Of a stretch of DNA of 64,000 nucleotides, positions 1 through 8,398 are shown one piece after another. A program made the translations under genes and the position numbers. The first letter of the stretch is position 1; each line of letters begins with the position of its first letter. The notes beneath the pieces were generated by a model. That model worked only from the letters and a program-made list of their open reading frames with translations. It made no database searches and had not been told where the DNA came from. The stretch comes from Rhizobiaceae bacterium (GTDB lineage: Bacteria; Pseudomonadota; Alphaproteobacteria; Rhizobiales; Rhizobiaceae), in the NCBI GenBank assembly GCA_019635695.1, contig JAHBYZ010000002.1, positions 124,001 through 188,000 of the forward strand, given 5' to 3'.

Positions 1-1065
1 GTGCCGATCAAGGGCCGCAACGTGGCGATGATCGGCACCGGCGCCAGCGGCATGCAGACCGGGCCGGCGATCGCGCCGCAGGTCGGAAAGCTGACGATCT
101 TCCAGCGCTCGCCGCATTGGGCGATGAAGCACCCACTCTACCACCAGGAAGTGAGCACCGGCGCCCGCTGGGCCATGCGCAACGTGCCCTACTACGCAAG
201 CTGGTATCGGCTCACCCTGTTCTGGGCGGCGTCCGAAGCGTTCCACTGGACGCTGAAGATCGACCCCGCCTGGCCGCACCCGAAGCGGTCGCTCAACGCC
301 ATGAACGAGAAATGGCGCGAGGACCTGACCGCCTACATCATGTCCAAGGTTGGGCACCGCAAGGATCTGTTGCCGAAGGTGATCCCCGACTATCCGCCGT
401 TCGGCAAGCGCATGCTGCGCGACAACAACTGGTACGACATGCTGCTGCGCGACAATGTCGAGCTGGTGGCGGCGCATGTCGAGCGCGTCGAGGCGGACGC
501 GGTCGTCGCCGACGGCAAGCGATATCCAGCGGACGTCATCGTGCTCGCCACCGGCTTCCAGACCAAGCGCATGCTGTCGCCAATGCACATCGTCGGCGCG
601 GCAGGCAGGTCGATCCGCGAGCTGTGGGGCGACGAGGACCCGCGCGCCCATCGCGGCGTCACGGTGCCCGGCTTCCCGAACTTCTACGTCATCTACGGGC
701 CGAACACGAACCTTGCGCATGGCGGCAGCGCCATCTTCCAGACCGAGTGCCAGGTGAACTACATCATGAAGGCGCTGCGCGAGCAGCTCGAGAGCGGCTG
801 GGACGCCGTCGAGGTGCGCCAGGAGGCGTTCCAGCAGTTCAACGACCGGGTTGACGGCATGCTCGCCAACATGGTCTGGACGCATCCCGGCGTCACCAAC
901 TGGTACAAGAACTCAGCCGGGCGCATCGCACTGAACTGGCCCGGCCGGCTCGTCGACTATCGCGACGTGACGGCGGAATTCGATCCGGCAGAATATCATC
1001 TGACAAGGACGCCGCAGTCAGACACGCGCGCGGTGGCGCGCAAGGTTTCCTCGGGAGCACCATGA
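1..1065 (+). CDS. Flavin-containing Baeyer-Villiger monooxygenase, C-terminal part (cut by window start)
   Basis: This is the C-terminal 354 codons of a HAPMO-like Baeyer-Villiger monooxygenase, which would insert oxygen next to a ketone using NADPH and FAD. The frame is open from the first base, so the gene begins outside the window. The visible part opens at the second Rossmann motif (GTGASG) and runs in parallel with the downstream full-length paralogue at 3119-5080: both carry IFQRSPHW, FGKRMLRDNNW, a GPNTNLAHGGSA block and a C-terminal SWYKN or NWYKN block. The FxGxxxHxxxW signature must lie just upstream. The stop overlaps the next start (ATGA), so the hydrolase is translationally coupled. 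Confidence 0.9.
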   Translation: MPIKGRNVAMIGTGASGMQTGPAIAPQVGKLTIFQRSPHWAMKHPLYHQEVSTGARWAMRNVPYYASWYRLTLFWAASEAFHWTLKIDPAWPHPKRSLNAMNEKWREDLTAYIMSKVGHRKDLLPKVIPDYPPFGKRMLRDNNWYDMLLRDNVELVAAHVERVEADAVVADGKRYPADVIVLATGFQTKRMLSPMHIVGAAGRSIRELWGDEDPRAHRGVTVPGFPNFYVIYGPNTNLAHGGSAIFQTECQVNYIMKALREQLESGWDAVEVRQEAFQQFNDRVDGMLANMVWTHPGVTNWYKNSAGRIALNWPGRLVDYRDVTAEFDPAEYHLTRTPQSDTRAVARKVSSGAP

Positions 1066-1865
1066 TGCTGGCACTGACCGATTTCGGCGCACTTCACTAC
1101 GACCTGATCGGGCCCAAGGGAGCGCCGGTCGTGTGCATGCTGCACTCGCTGACCTCGGACAGCGGAATGTGGGCGGAACAGGTTCCGGTGCTGCTGGCGC
1201 AGGGATACCGCGTGCTGCGGCTCGACGCGCGCGGCCACGGGGGCAGCAGCGCATCATCGCCGGGCGACTACCGCATCGAGATGCTCGCGCAGGACGTGCT
1301 TGGCGTGCTCGACCGGCTCGGCATCGACGCGGTGCATCTTGTCGGGCTGTCGCTGGGCGGCATGATCGGCCAGGTGATCGCAGCGGACCACCCCGCGCGC
1401 ATCCTGTCGCTGGCCGCCTGCGCCACCAACCCGCGCTGGATCGGCGATACCGAGATGCTGCTGCGGCGCATGGATGCGGTGCGTGCCAGCGGCACGCTCG
1501 ATTCGATCGTCGACGCGGCAATGGAGCAGCGCTATTCGCCAGCCTACAAGGTGGCGCACCCGCTGCGTTGGGCGGCGCTGCGCGAGACCTTCCTGGGTAC
1601 CAGGCTCGACGGCTATTTCGGCTGCATGCACGCCGTCCTGAACCACGACGTCAGCCAGCGCCTTGCAACGGTGAAGGCCCCGACGATCGTCATATCCGGC
1701 TCGGACGATGTGGTGACGCCGCCGACGGCCGGCCGCGCGATCGCCGCGGGCATCGCCGGCGCACGCTATCACGAGATCGCCGGCGGCCGGCACTTTCTCA
1801 ACGTCGAGTTCGCCGAGGAGTTCAACCGCGTACTGCTCGGCTGGCTGGCGGAGCAGGTCGGATGA
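1062..1865 (+). CDS. Alpha/beta hydrolase (enol-lactonase/esterase type)
   Basis: A 267-residue alpha/beta hydrolase that most resembles 3-oxoadipate enol-lactonase (PcaD). The nucleophile elbow GLSLGG places the catalytic serine near residue 97. An early HSL oxyanion segment follows strand 3, and the catalytic histidine is in GGRHFLN near the C terminus. It overlaps the monooxygenase stop by 4 bp. A Baeyer-Villiger enzyme makes an ester or lactone, so hydrolysis of that product is the natural role; this is inferred from context. The true substrate is unknown, and a generic carboxylesterase role is possible. Confidence 0.85.
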   Translation: MMLALTDFGALHYDLIGPKGAPVVCMLHSLTSDSGMWAEQVPVLLAQGYRVLRLDARGHGGSSASSPGDYRIEMLAQDVLGVLDRLGIDAVHLVGLSLGGMIGQVIAADHPARILSLAACATNPRWIGDTEMLLRRMDAVRASGTLDSIVDAAMEQRYSPAYKVAHPLRWAALRETFLGTRLDGYFGCMHAVLNHDVSQRLATVKAPTIVISGSDDVVTPPTAGRAIAAGIAGARYHEIAGGRHFLNVEFAEEFNRVLLGWLAEQVG

Positions 1866-1939
1866 TGTCCGCTCGTCTTGCCGCGGCCCCCGGCCGGGCC
1901 TACTAACCCAGCGGTCCCGTTCGATCCAGGCCGGCATAG

Positions 1940-2833
1940 ATGCGCACCTCCAAGACCGCCTACGCCGCGCCCCGCAAGGGCCGGCCGGCTGAAACAGACA
2001 CCGACGAGCGCCCGGCGCGCGCCAAGGCGCGCCAGTCTGGTGACGGCGTCATCACCACGGACTGGGACGAGCTCGAATCCGACACCCAGTTCGTCAAGGC
2101 GCTGGGGCGCGGGCTGGAGATTCTGAGCGCCTTCAAGGCAGGAGACGGCGCGCTCGGCAACACCGAACTGGCCGAGCGCACGGGTCTGCCGACCGCGACC
2201 GTCTCGCGCATCACCTACACGCTCGCCAAATGCGGATTCCTGACGTTCAACCGGCGGCTGCGCATGTACGAGCTCGGCGGGGAGGCGTTTGCCGTCGGCC
2301 GGATGGCGCTCGCCAATCTCGACGTGCGGCGTCTGGCTCGCCCGTTCATGCGGGAGCTTGCCGAGCGGTCGGGCTTCAATGTCGGGCTCGGAACGCGCGA
2401 CCGGCATTCGATGATCTACCTGGACGCCTATGAAGGCGCCAGCATCGTGGGGCTGCGCCTGTTTGCCGGTTCGCGCATTCCGATCGGCAGCACTGCGATG
2501 GGCCGGGCCTATTTCGCCGCGCTGTCCGATGAGGCGATGCGCGAACTTCGCGACGAACTGAAGCCGCGCTATCCCGACTGGGCCAAGGTGGAAGCCGGCA
2601 TAGAGGCGGCCCGCCTCGAAATCGAGAAGTACGGCTTCTGCGTCAGTCTCGGCGAGTGGCAGGGAGACATCCATGGTGTCGCCGCGCCGATCCGCACTCC
2701 CGACGGCGACAAGCTTTTCGCTTTGAACCTCGGCGGGCCGTCCTACGCGCTGCCGCATGAGGCGATGTGGAGCACCCACGGCCCGGCCGTCGCCGACATA
2801 GCGCGCCGCATCGAAAAGCTCATGGCGGTCTGA
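1940..2833 (+). CDS. IclR family transcriptional regulator
   Basis: A 297-residue IclR-type regulator. A basic, disordered N-terminal extension of about 45 residues precedes the winged helix-turn-helix (KALGRGLEILSAF ... TELAERTGLPTATVSRITYTLAKCGFL). An effector-binding domain follows, with IGSTAMGRAY and the EIEKYGFCVSLGEW block typical of the family. It lies just after the monooxygenase-hydrolase pair and before the second monooxygenase operon, so local control is likely. It is one candidate to bind the 32-bp motif found at 2970-3001, 9600-9631 and 18170-18201. PcaR/PcaU-like is the closest subtype I can suggest. Confidence 0.9.
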   Translation: MRTSKTAYAAPRKGRPAETDTDERPARAKARQSGDGVITTDWDELESDTQFVKALGRGLEILSAFKAGDGALGNTELAERTGLPTATVSRITYTLAKCGFLTFNRRLRMYELGGEAFAVGRMALANLDVRRLARPFMRELAERSGFNVGLGTRDRHSMIYLDAYEGASIVGLRLFAGSRIPIGSTAMGRAYFAALSDEAMRELRDELKPRYPDWAKVEAGIEAARLEIEKYGFCVSLGEWQGDIHGVAAPIRTPDGDKLFALNLGGPSYALPHEAMWSTHGPAVADIARRIEKLMAV

Positions 2834-2969
2834 CCCCGCCGTCTCCCGCGCGCAATCCGCACAATTCCCCCAGAATCGCGGTTCTCGACGGACCCGCTAA
2901 CGTCCCACGCGACCGCCTCGGGCGATATCTGGCCCGCGCCCGTCGTTGACACGCAGTCACATTGTCCCT

Positions 2970-3001
2970 TATTATGACTACAACTCCAAAATAGAGTACA
3001 A
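2970..3001 (+). promoter_or_regulatory. Operator-like motif A, copy 1 (upstream of second monooxygenase operon)
   Basis: This stretch aligns without gaps to 9600-9631 and to the reverse complement of 18170-18201. The right half is best conserved: CC-N2-AATAG-N3-ACA here reads CCAAAATAGAGTACA. The left half (TATTATGA) is weaker. It sits 22 bp before the leader ORF start at 3024. An IclR-family regulator encoded nearby is the expected ligand; this is inference. Confidence 0.55.
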
Positions 3002-3023
3002 TTTGAGGGCTGGAGGAGCCAAA

Positions 3024-3122
3024 ATGGGGTTGACCGGACACATCCTGGCTTGTCCCGCCGCGGCCAGCCGCGCGAACGCCACGGCGCCCATCGCCACCGG
3101 CCAATGCGGAGAAGCCCGATGA
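3024..3122 (+). CDS. Possible 32-codon leader peptide ORF, coupled to the monooxygenase
   Basis: An ATG at 3024 follows a strong ribosome site (TGGAGGAG at 3011-3018) and opens a 32-codon frame. Its TGA (3120-3122) overlaps the ATG of the monooxygenase (3119-3121) as ATGA. The peptide begins MGLTGHILACPAAAS and ends GQCGEAR. It resembles no family I know. It could be a translational leader that loads ribosomes onto the long gene, or a small protein. It is too short for the composition to prove coding. The monooxygenase has its own weaker site (GGAGAA at 3108-3113). Confidence 0.4.
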   Translation: MGLTGHILACPAAASRANATAPIATGQCGEAR

Positions 3123-5080
3123 CCCCCGGCGAGATGGTCAGGGAAGCGGCGAGGGACGGCAAGGCGCTGCGCCAGATGGTGGGCGACGCCGAGATCGTGC
3201 CGCTGCTGATGAGCCTGGTGCAGCTGACCGGCCGGCGCGAATATCTCGACCTCGCGCGTCCCTACATCGCCGGCGCCTGGCACTATCTGCAGACGATCCC
3301 TAAAGATCTGCAGCGGCGCATCCGGACCGATCTTGTCGCCGCGATCGAGTCCGCCGCCGACGACGGACGCGCCATCGTAGACCAGCCGGCGCCGGAGCTC
3401 CTCGATGACATGATCGAGGTCGCGGTCGGCCGCCGCCTGACCGACGAGTACCGGGGCGTGTTCCGCGACGAGACGAATTTCGGCGGCGTCGACAACCGTC
3501 GCGTACAATGGCGACACGGCCGCCCGAAGCAGGCGGATGACTTCCTCGTGGTGGTGATCGGCGCGGGCTTCTCCGGCGTTGCGGCGGCGATCAAGCTCAA
3601 GGAAGCCGGCATTCCGTTCGTCGTCGTCGAGAAGAATCCGGACGTCGGCGGGACGTGGTTCGAGAACACCTATCCCGGCCTCGGCGTCGACACGCCCTGC
3701 CACTTCTACTCCTATGCGTTCGAGCCGAACGCCGAATGGAGCTCATACTTCGCCGAGGGTAGCGAGATCCTCGCCTACATCAGGAAATGCGCGGACAAGC
3801 ATGGCATCCGCCAGCACATCCGTTTCAACGAGGAGCTGGTTTCGGCGCATTTCGACGAGGCGGCGAACCGCTGGGTCGTGCGCACCCGCGGCAAGGACGG
3901 CGCCGATCACGAGATCGTCTGCAACGCACTCTTCAGCGGCGCCGGCATCCTCAACCGCCCGATGCTGCCGAACATCCCCGGCCGCGACAGCTTCAGGGGA
4001 CCTGCGTTCCACTCCGCCGCCTGGGACAAGGGCTTCGATCCCGCCGGCAAGCGGGTGGCGCAGATAGGCGTCGGCGCCAGCGGCATCCAGATCGCGCCGA
4101 CCATCGCGCCGGTGGTCGACCAGCTCTACATCTTCCAGCGCTCGCCGCACTGGGTGATCAAGCATCCGCTCTACCACGAGAACGTCAGCTCCGCGGTCCG
4201 CTGGGCGATGGCCAACATCCCGTTCTACGCCAGCTGGTTCCGCTTCCGCCTGTTCTACGCGGCGTCCGATGGATTCCATGCGACGCTGAAGATGGACCCC
4301 GACTGGAAGCACAAGGCGGAGTCGCTGAACGAGGCCAACCACAAGATGCGGCAGGAACTGATCGCCGCGATCTCGCTGGAGCTTGCCGACCGGCCCGACC
4401 TGCTCGCCAAGGCGATCCCGTCCTATCCGCCCTTCGGCAAGCGCATGCTGCGCGACAACAACTGGTTCCGCACGCTGAAGCGCGACAATGTCGAGCTGGT
4501 GACGGAAGACATCGACCGCATCGAGGCCGACGCCGTGGTCGCCGGCGGCAAGCGCTATCCGGTCGACGCGATCGTCTATGCGACGGGCTTCCATGCCTCA
4601 CGCATGCTGTGGCCGATGGATATTCGCGGCCGGGGCGGCGTGTCGCTTCGCGACCTGTGGGGCGACGACGATCCGCGCGCCCATCTCGGCATCACCGTGC
4701 CGGGCTTCCCGAACCTCTTCCTCTTCTACGGCCCGAACACCAACCTGGCGCACGGCGGCAGCGCGGTGTTCCACTCCGAATGCCAGCTTCGCTACGCCAT
4801 CCTTGCGCTGCGCGAGGTGATCGAGGCGGGAGCCAGCACCATCGAGGTCAAGAAGGAGCCGTTCGAGGCCTACAACGAGCGCGTGGACGAGGCGATGCGC
4901 AGCATGGTGTGGTCGCATGGCGGCGTCACCAGCTGGTACAAGAACAAGAAGGGCCGGGTGACGATGAACTCGCCCTGGCGCCTGGTCGACTATCGCAACA
5001 TGACCGCCGAGCTGGATGTCGAGAACTACCGGATCGACGGTTCCGACGCCGGCAAGGCCATTTCGAACGAGGCAGCCTGA
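3119..5080 (+). CDS. Baeyer-Villiger monooxygenase, 4-hydroxyacetophenone monooxygenase type
   Basis: A 653-residue FAD/NADPH monooxygenase. An N-terminal helical extension of about 140 residues, as in HAPMO (about 640 residues), precedes the first Rossmann motif GAGFSG (residues 148-153). The Baeyer-Villiger fingerprint FxGxxxHxxxW is complete at residues 292-302, followed by a second Rossmann motif (GVGASG). The C terminus (ATGFHASRMLWPMDI, GPNTNLAHGG, SWYKNKKGRVT) matches the truncated paralogue at 1-1065. I chose ATG 3119 over upstream in-frame starts because of GGAGAA at 3108-3113 and overlap with the leader ORF stop. It probably oxygenates an aryl or cyclic ketone; the substrate cannot be read from the sequence. 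Confidence 0.93.
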   Translation: MTPGEMVREAARDGKALRQMVGDAEIVPLLMSLVQLTGRREYLDLARPYIAGAWHYLQTIPKDLQRRIRTDLVAAIESAADDGRAIVDQPAPELLDDMIEVAVGRRLTDEYRGVFRDETNFGGVDNRRVQWRHGRPKQADDFLVVVIGAGFSGVAAAIKLKEAGIPFVVVEKNPDVGGTWFENTYPGLGVDTPCHFYSYAFEPNAEWSSYFAEGSEILAYIRKCADKHGIRQHIRFNEELVSAHFDEAANRWVVRTRGKDGADHEIVCNALFSGAGILNRPMLPNIPGRDSFRGPAFHSAAWDKGFDPAGKRVAQIGVGASGIQIAPTIAPVVDQLYIFQRSPHWVIKHPLYHENVSSAVRWAMANIPFYASWFRFRLFYAASDGFHATLKMDPDWKHKAESLNEANHKMRQELIAAISLELADRPDLLAKAIPSYPPFGKRMLRDNNWFRTLKRDNVELVTEDIDRIEADAVVAGGKRYPVDAIVYATGFHASRMLWPMDIRGRGGVSLRDLWGDDDPRAHLGITVPGFPNLFLFYGPNTNLAHGGSAVFHSECQLRYAILALREVIEAGASTIEVKKEPFEAYNERVDEAMRSMVWSHGGVTSWYKNKKGRVTMNSPWRLVDYRNMTAELDVENYRIDGSDAGKAISNEAA

Positions 5081-5457
5081 TGACCGTTGAACACGACATA
5101 CTGGCGCGCGAACGCGCCCGTTGCGAAGCCTTGCGCAAGGCGGACGTCGCCGCGCTCGACGGGCTGATTTCCGAACGTTTGGTGTTCATGCACGCCAACG
5201 CGAAGTCGGACGACAAGAAGGTGCTGCTGGAGAAGATGCGGGCCGGCGGCATCGTCTACAACAGCCTCGATCTGTCGGAACTGAACGTCACCGACCTCGG
5301 CGATACCGCCCTGCTTCATGGGCGGCTCACGGCCAATGTCCTAGTCAACGGACAGCCCAGGCTGATCGACAACCAGACTCTTTCCGTGTGGGCGCGCGAG
5401 GCGGGCACATGGCGGCTGGTGGCCTACCACCCGACGCCGATCCCGCAGGCAAAGTGA
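5080..5457 (+). CDS. NTF2-like (SnoaL/DUF4440) protein
   Basis: A 125-residue protein of the NTF2-like fold: helix-rich start (ERARCEALRKADVAALDGLISERLVFMHANA), a middle segment with KKVLLEKMRAGGIVY, and the closing beta strand VWAREAGTWRLVAYHPTPI. Members can be small isomerases, cyclases, dehydratases or binding proteins. The start codon shares a base with the monooxygenase stop (TGATGA), so the two are co-translated. The protein may act on the monooxygenase product or substrate; this is context only. Confidence 0.8.
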   Translation: MTVEHDILARERARCEALRKADVAALDGLISERLVFMHANAKSDDKKVLLEKMRAGGIVYNSLDLSELNVTDLGDTALLHGRLTANVLVNGQPRLIDNQTLSVWAREAGTWRLVAYHPTPIPQAK

Positions 5458-5725
5458 GATCGGCGCGGCGGCGCTGGCATTCGTTCCACGATGCGGAATG
5501 ATTGGGCCGGTCGCCCCGGTGCAGCCTTGCGGGTGGGGATTTTGCTCGTGATTGCTGGCGTTCCGTCTTGGGCTGGAACTGCCGCGACTTTCGCCTTGGC
5601 CGAAGGAGGCCCGCTGAACAGCGATGGGTGCCGACGACGAACTCCGCATCCGCGCTGATCGCGGCACGGGCGGTTCCGGGTGGGAACCGCAGTTCACACC
5701 CACACCCGCACGACAGGGAACGAAC

Positions 5726-6250
5726 ATGGCGGCACCGGACTTTCAGCAAACGGCATCGGCCGCCATCGACACCGGCCTCGCACACATGACGCCGCCACGC
5801 CTGGACCGCGCGCTGCTCGACAGCGCGATCTATCCCATGCGCCACGACATCCAGACCCGCGTTTCCGATCTCGACATCCAGCAGCACGTCAACAACGTCG
5901 CGGTGCTCGGCCTGATGGAAGAAGGCCGCGCCCGCTTCTTCCGCGACGTCGACTGGTACGAGAAGCGCGGCGCATTGCGCGCCGTCGTCGCCGGACTGCA
6001 GGTCGAGTATGCTTTCGAGCTGCGCTATCCGCAGCCCGTGCAGATTTTCACCGGCGTCATCGCCATCGGCCGCTCGTCGTTCACGCTGGCCCAGGTGCTG
6101 CGCCAGGGATCGGCCGCCGGCGCCTATTCGGTCTCGACCGTCGTCGTGCTGGACGGCACCCGCGCCGCGCCCATGCCCGACTTGCTGCGCGAACTGCTGC
6201 GCACCGCTTCGGTGCGCATCGGCGACGGGGTGGGGCAGGCGGCGCCATGA
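5726..6250 (+). CDS. Acyl-CoA thioesterase, hot-dog fold (4-hydroxybenzoyl-CoA thioesterase family)
   Basis: A 174-residue single hot-dog protein. The family block appears as RVSDLDIQQHVNNVAVLGLMEEGRARFF (D-x-x-x-HVNN, then a Glu on the long helix), followed by the strand VEYAFELRYPQPVQIFTGV. It would hydrolyse an acyl- or aroyl-CoA. I chose ATG 5726, preceded by AGGGAA at 5715-5720, over an in-frame ATG at 5624 whose GGAGG is too far upstream. The stop overlaps the next ORF (ATGA at 6247-6250). The 268 bp before it (5458-5725) contain no convincing gene. Confidence 0.85.
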   Translation: MAAPDFQQTASAAIDTGLAHMTPPRLDRALLDSAIYPMRHDIQTRVSDLDIQQHVNNVAVLGLMEEGRARFFRDVDWYEKRGALRAVVAGLQVEYAFELRYPQPVQIFTGVIAIGRSSFTLAQVLRQGSAAGAYSVSTVVVLDGTRAAPMPDLLRELLRTASVRIGDGVGQAAP

Positions 6251-7218
6251 ACCTCGCACCCGACAGCGGCGAGGCGCAGATTGCGGAGGCGGCCGCGGAT
6301 TTTCTCTTGGGCTCGCTCGGCCGGGCCCGGCTGCACCGGGTTGGCACGGCCGACCTCAGCGCCGAACAGCGCGGCGAAGTTGGCGGCCTCGGCTGGTTCG
6401 GCCTTGCCTTGCCAGAGCAGAGCGGCGGAAGCGGCCTCTCGGCGGTTGAGCACGCGCTGTTCTTTCGCGAGGCGGGGCGGCAGTGCGCACCGGTCGACCT
6501 GCTGGCGCAGAGCCTCGCCGCCAACATGCCCGTCGGCGCGGCGCTGCGCGAGAGCGTGCTTGGCGGCGCAGTCGGTGTCGGCCTCGCGGTGGAGGACGCC
6601 GGCACGCTGCGCGTCTACGGCAACCCCCTGGCCGAATTTGCCATTGCGGTTCGTCCGCAGGGGGCCGCGCTCTACCGCATGGCCGGCGTCAAGGCAGAGA
6701 CGCGACCCTCGCTGGTGCCGTCAAGCACGCTGCGGGTGATTGCGGGAATGCCCCCGGTCGAAGCCGAGGCGGAGCTGCCTGATCTTTGGGTTCTCGGCGA
6801 ACTGGCAACCGCCGCGATGCTCGTCGGCATCGCCGAGGCGGCGCTGGAGCTGATCGCCGAATACGCCAAGGTCCGCGAGACCTTCGGACGCAAGATCGGC
6901 GCCTACCAGGCCGTGCGGCACCCATGCGCCGACATGCTGGTGCGCATCGAGGCGGCGCGCGCGCAGCTCTACTTTGCGGCGACGGCCATCAAGGAGGCTC
7001 ACCCGAGCGCGCAGGCGCATCTCGACGCGGCCAAGCACCTGGCCAATCAGGCCGCCCTCGCCAACTCCGACGCCAACATCCAGCTGCATGGCGGCATCGG
7101 CGTGACCGAGGAGCACGACGCGCATCTGCTGCACAAGCAGGCGCTGCTGCTCTCGCGCCTCTTCGGCGCGCGGCGCGCGGTTTTGGCGAACCTGCTTCAC
7201 CAGGAGCTGGCGGCCTGA
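6247..7218 (+). CDS. Acyl-CoA dehydrogenase, short subunit of a probable pair
   Basis: A 323-residue acyl-CoA dehydrogenase-like protein, shorter than the usual 380-390. The N-terminal helical domain is reduced, the middle beta domain is degenerate, and the C-terminal domain is clear: AEYAKVRETFGRKIGAYQAVRH and NIQLHGGIGVTEEHDAHLLHKQ. It overlaps the thioesterase by 4 bp, and the next dehydrogenase starts directly after its stop. Adjacent unequal acyl-CoA dehydrogenases form heterotetramers in steroid side-chain degradation (FadE28/29 type). A similar complex acting on a bulky acyl-CoA is the best guess here. Confidence 0.87.
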   Translation: MNLAPDSGEAQIAEAAADFLLGSLGRARLHRVGTADLSAEQRGEVGGLGWFGLALPEQSGGSGLSAVEHALFFREAGRQCAPVDLLAQSLAANMPVGAALRESVLGGAVGVGLAVEDAGTLRVYGNPLAEFAIAVRPQGAALYRMAGVKAETRPSLVPSSTLRVIAGMPPVEAEAELPDLWVLGELATAAMLVGIAEAALELIAEYAKVRETFGRKIGAYQAVRHPCADMLVRIEAARAQLYFAATAIKEAHPSAQAHLDAAKHLANQAALANSDANIQLHGGIGVTEEHDAHLLHKQALLLSRLFGARRAVLANLLHQELAA

Positions 7219-7219
7219 G

Positions 7220-8398
7220 ATGGACTTGCGCTATTCCGACGCCGACATCGCCTTCCGCGCCAGCGCCCGCAACTGGCTGAGCTCAAACGTGCCCTCGCAT
7301 CGGCGCCCTGCGCATGGGCCCGAGGCGGCCCGTTTCGACCGTGACTGGCAGCGAAAGCTATTCGAACACGGCTGGGCTGGCGTGGCGTGGCCGAAGGAAT
7401 ATGGCGGCCTGGGACTTTCCGGGCTGCAGCAGGTGATCTGGTACGAAGAACTGGCGCGCGCCCGCGCGCCGCATCACATCAACACCACCTATGTGGCGTT
7501 GATGCATGCGGGCCCGACGCTGATCGCGCGCGGCACCGACGCCCAGAAGGCGTTCCACCTGCCGCGCATCCTTTCCGGCGAATCGCTGTGGTGCCAGGGC
7601 TTTTCGGAGCCGGGCGCCGGCTCGGATCTGGCCGCACTGACGACCCGCGGCGTCATCGAGGGCGACGAGATCGTCGTCAACGGCGCCAAGATGTGGACCA
7701 CCGACGCGCGCTACGCCGACTATCAGGAGTTGCTGATCCGAACGGAGCCCGGCTCGGAGCGCCACAAGGGACTGACCTGGGTTATCTGCGACATGTCGCT
7801 GCCCGGCATCGAGGTGAAGCCGGTGCGAACGATGATGATGGACGCCCACGTCAACATGGTCTTCTACGAAAACGTGCGCATTCCTCTCGCCAATGTGGTG
7901 GGCGAGGTCGGCAAGGGCTGGTCGACGGCGCTGGCTACGCTGTCCTTCGAGCGCGGGCTGGGCTTCATCGGCGACCAGCTCGAGCTTGCCGAACGCGTCG
8001 AGCGCGCGATCGAGCTTGCCGGGAAGGTGCGCACCGAGACGGGCAAGTACGCCATCGAGGACGAGTCGATCGCCCAGCGACTGGCGGCGCTGAAGGCCGA
8101 CACGATGGCCATACGCGCCATGACCCTGGCCGAAATCGCCGAAAGCGACAGGACCGGGGTGCCCGGCCCCAACGGGTCCGTGATGAAGCTGATGGTCACC
8201 GCCACGCACAAGGCGCTGAGCGAGCTGGCCGGCGACCTGCTCGGCTGGGAATTTCTGGAGTTCGACGGCGACCGCGGCGCCCATCCCTGGACCTACGACT
8301 ATCTCTGGAGCTGGGTGTTCTCGATTGCCGGGGGCACCAACGAGATCCAGCGCGAGATCATCGCCGACCGCCTCCTCAATCTGCCGAAGGCACGCTGA
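7220..8398 (+). CDS. Acyl-CoA dehydrogenase, long subunit of a probable pair
   Basis: A 392-residue acyl-CoA dehydrogenase. The N-terminal domain has GWAGVAWPKEYGGLGLS. The flavin and substrate region has CQGFSEPGAGSDLA and the IVVNGAKMWTTDARYADY strand. The C terminus has SIAGGTNEIQREIIADRLLNLP. At the position where medium-chain enzymes place the catalytic glutamate (E in YEGT), this protein has glycine (AGGT), so the base must come from elsewhere or from the partner subunit. It follows the shorter dehydrogenase with no gap, and its stop overlaps the next start (TGATG). Confidence 0.92.
   Translation: MDLRYSDADIAFRASARNWLSSNVPSHRRPAHGPEAARFDRDWQRKLFEHGWAGVAWPKEYGGLGLSGLQQVIWYEELARARAPHHINTTYVALMHAGPTLIARGTDAQKAFHLPRILSGESLWCQGFSEPGAGSDLAALTTRGVIEGDEIVVNGAKMWTTDARYADYQELLIRTEPGSERHKGLTWVICDMSLPGIEVKPVRTMMMDAHVNMVFYENVRIPLANVVGEVGKGWSTALATLSFERGLGFIGDQLELAERVERAIELAGKVRTETGKYAIEDESIAQRLAALKADTMAIRAMTLAEIAESDRTGVPGPNGSVMKLMVTATHKALSELAGDLLGWEFLEFDGDRGAHPWTYDYLWSWVFSIAGGTNEIQREIIADRLLNLPKAR

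Noticed and set aside
3050-3118. Upstream in-frame start for the second monooxygenase
   Set aside because: The extra residues are arginine-rich and unlike the HAPMO N terminus. ATG 3119 has a ribosome site and couples to the leader ORF.
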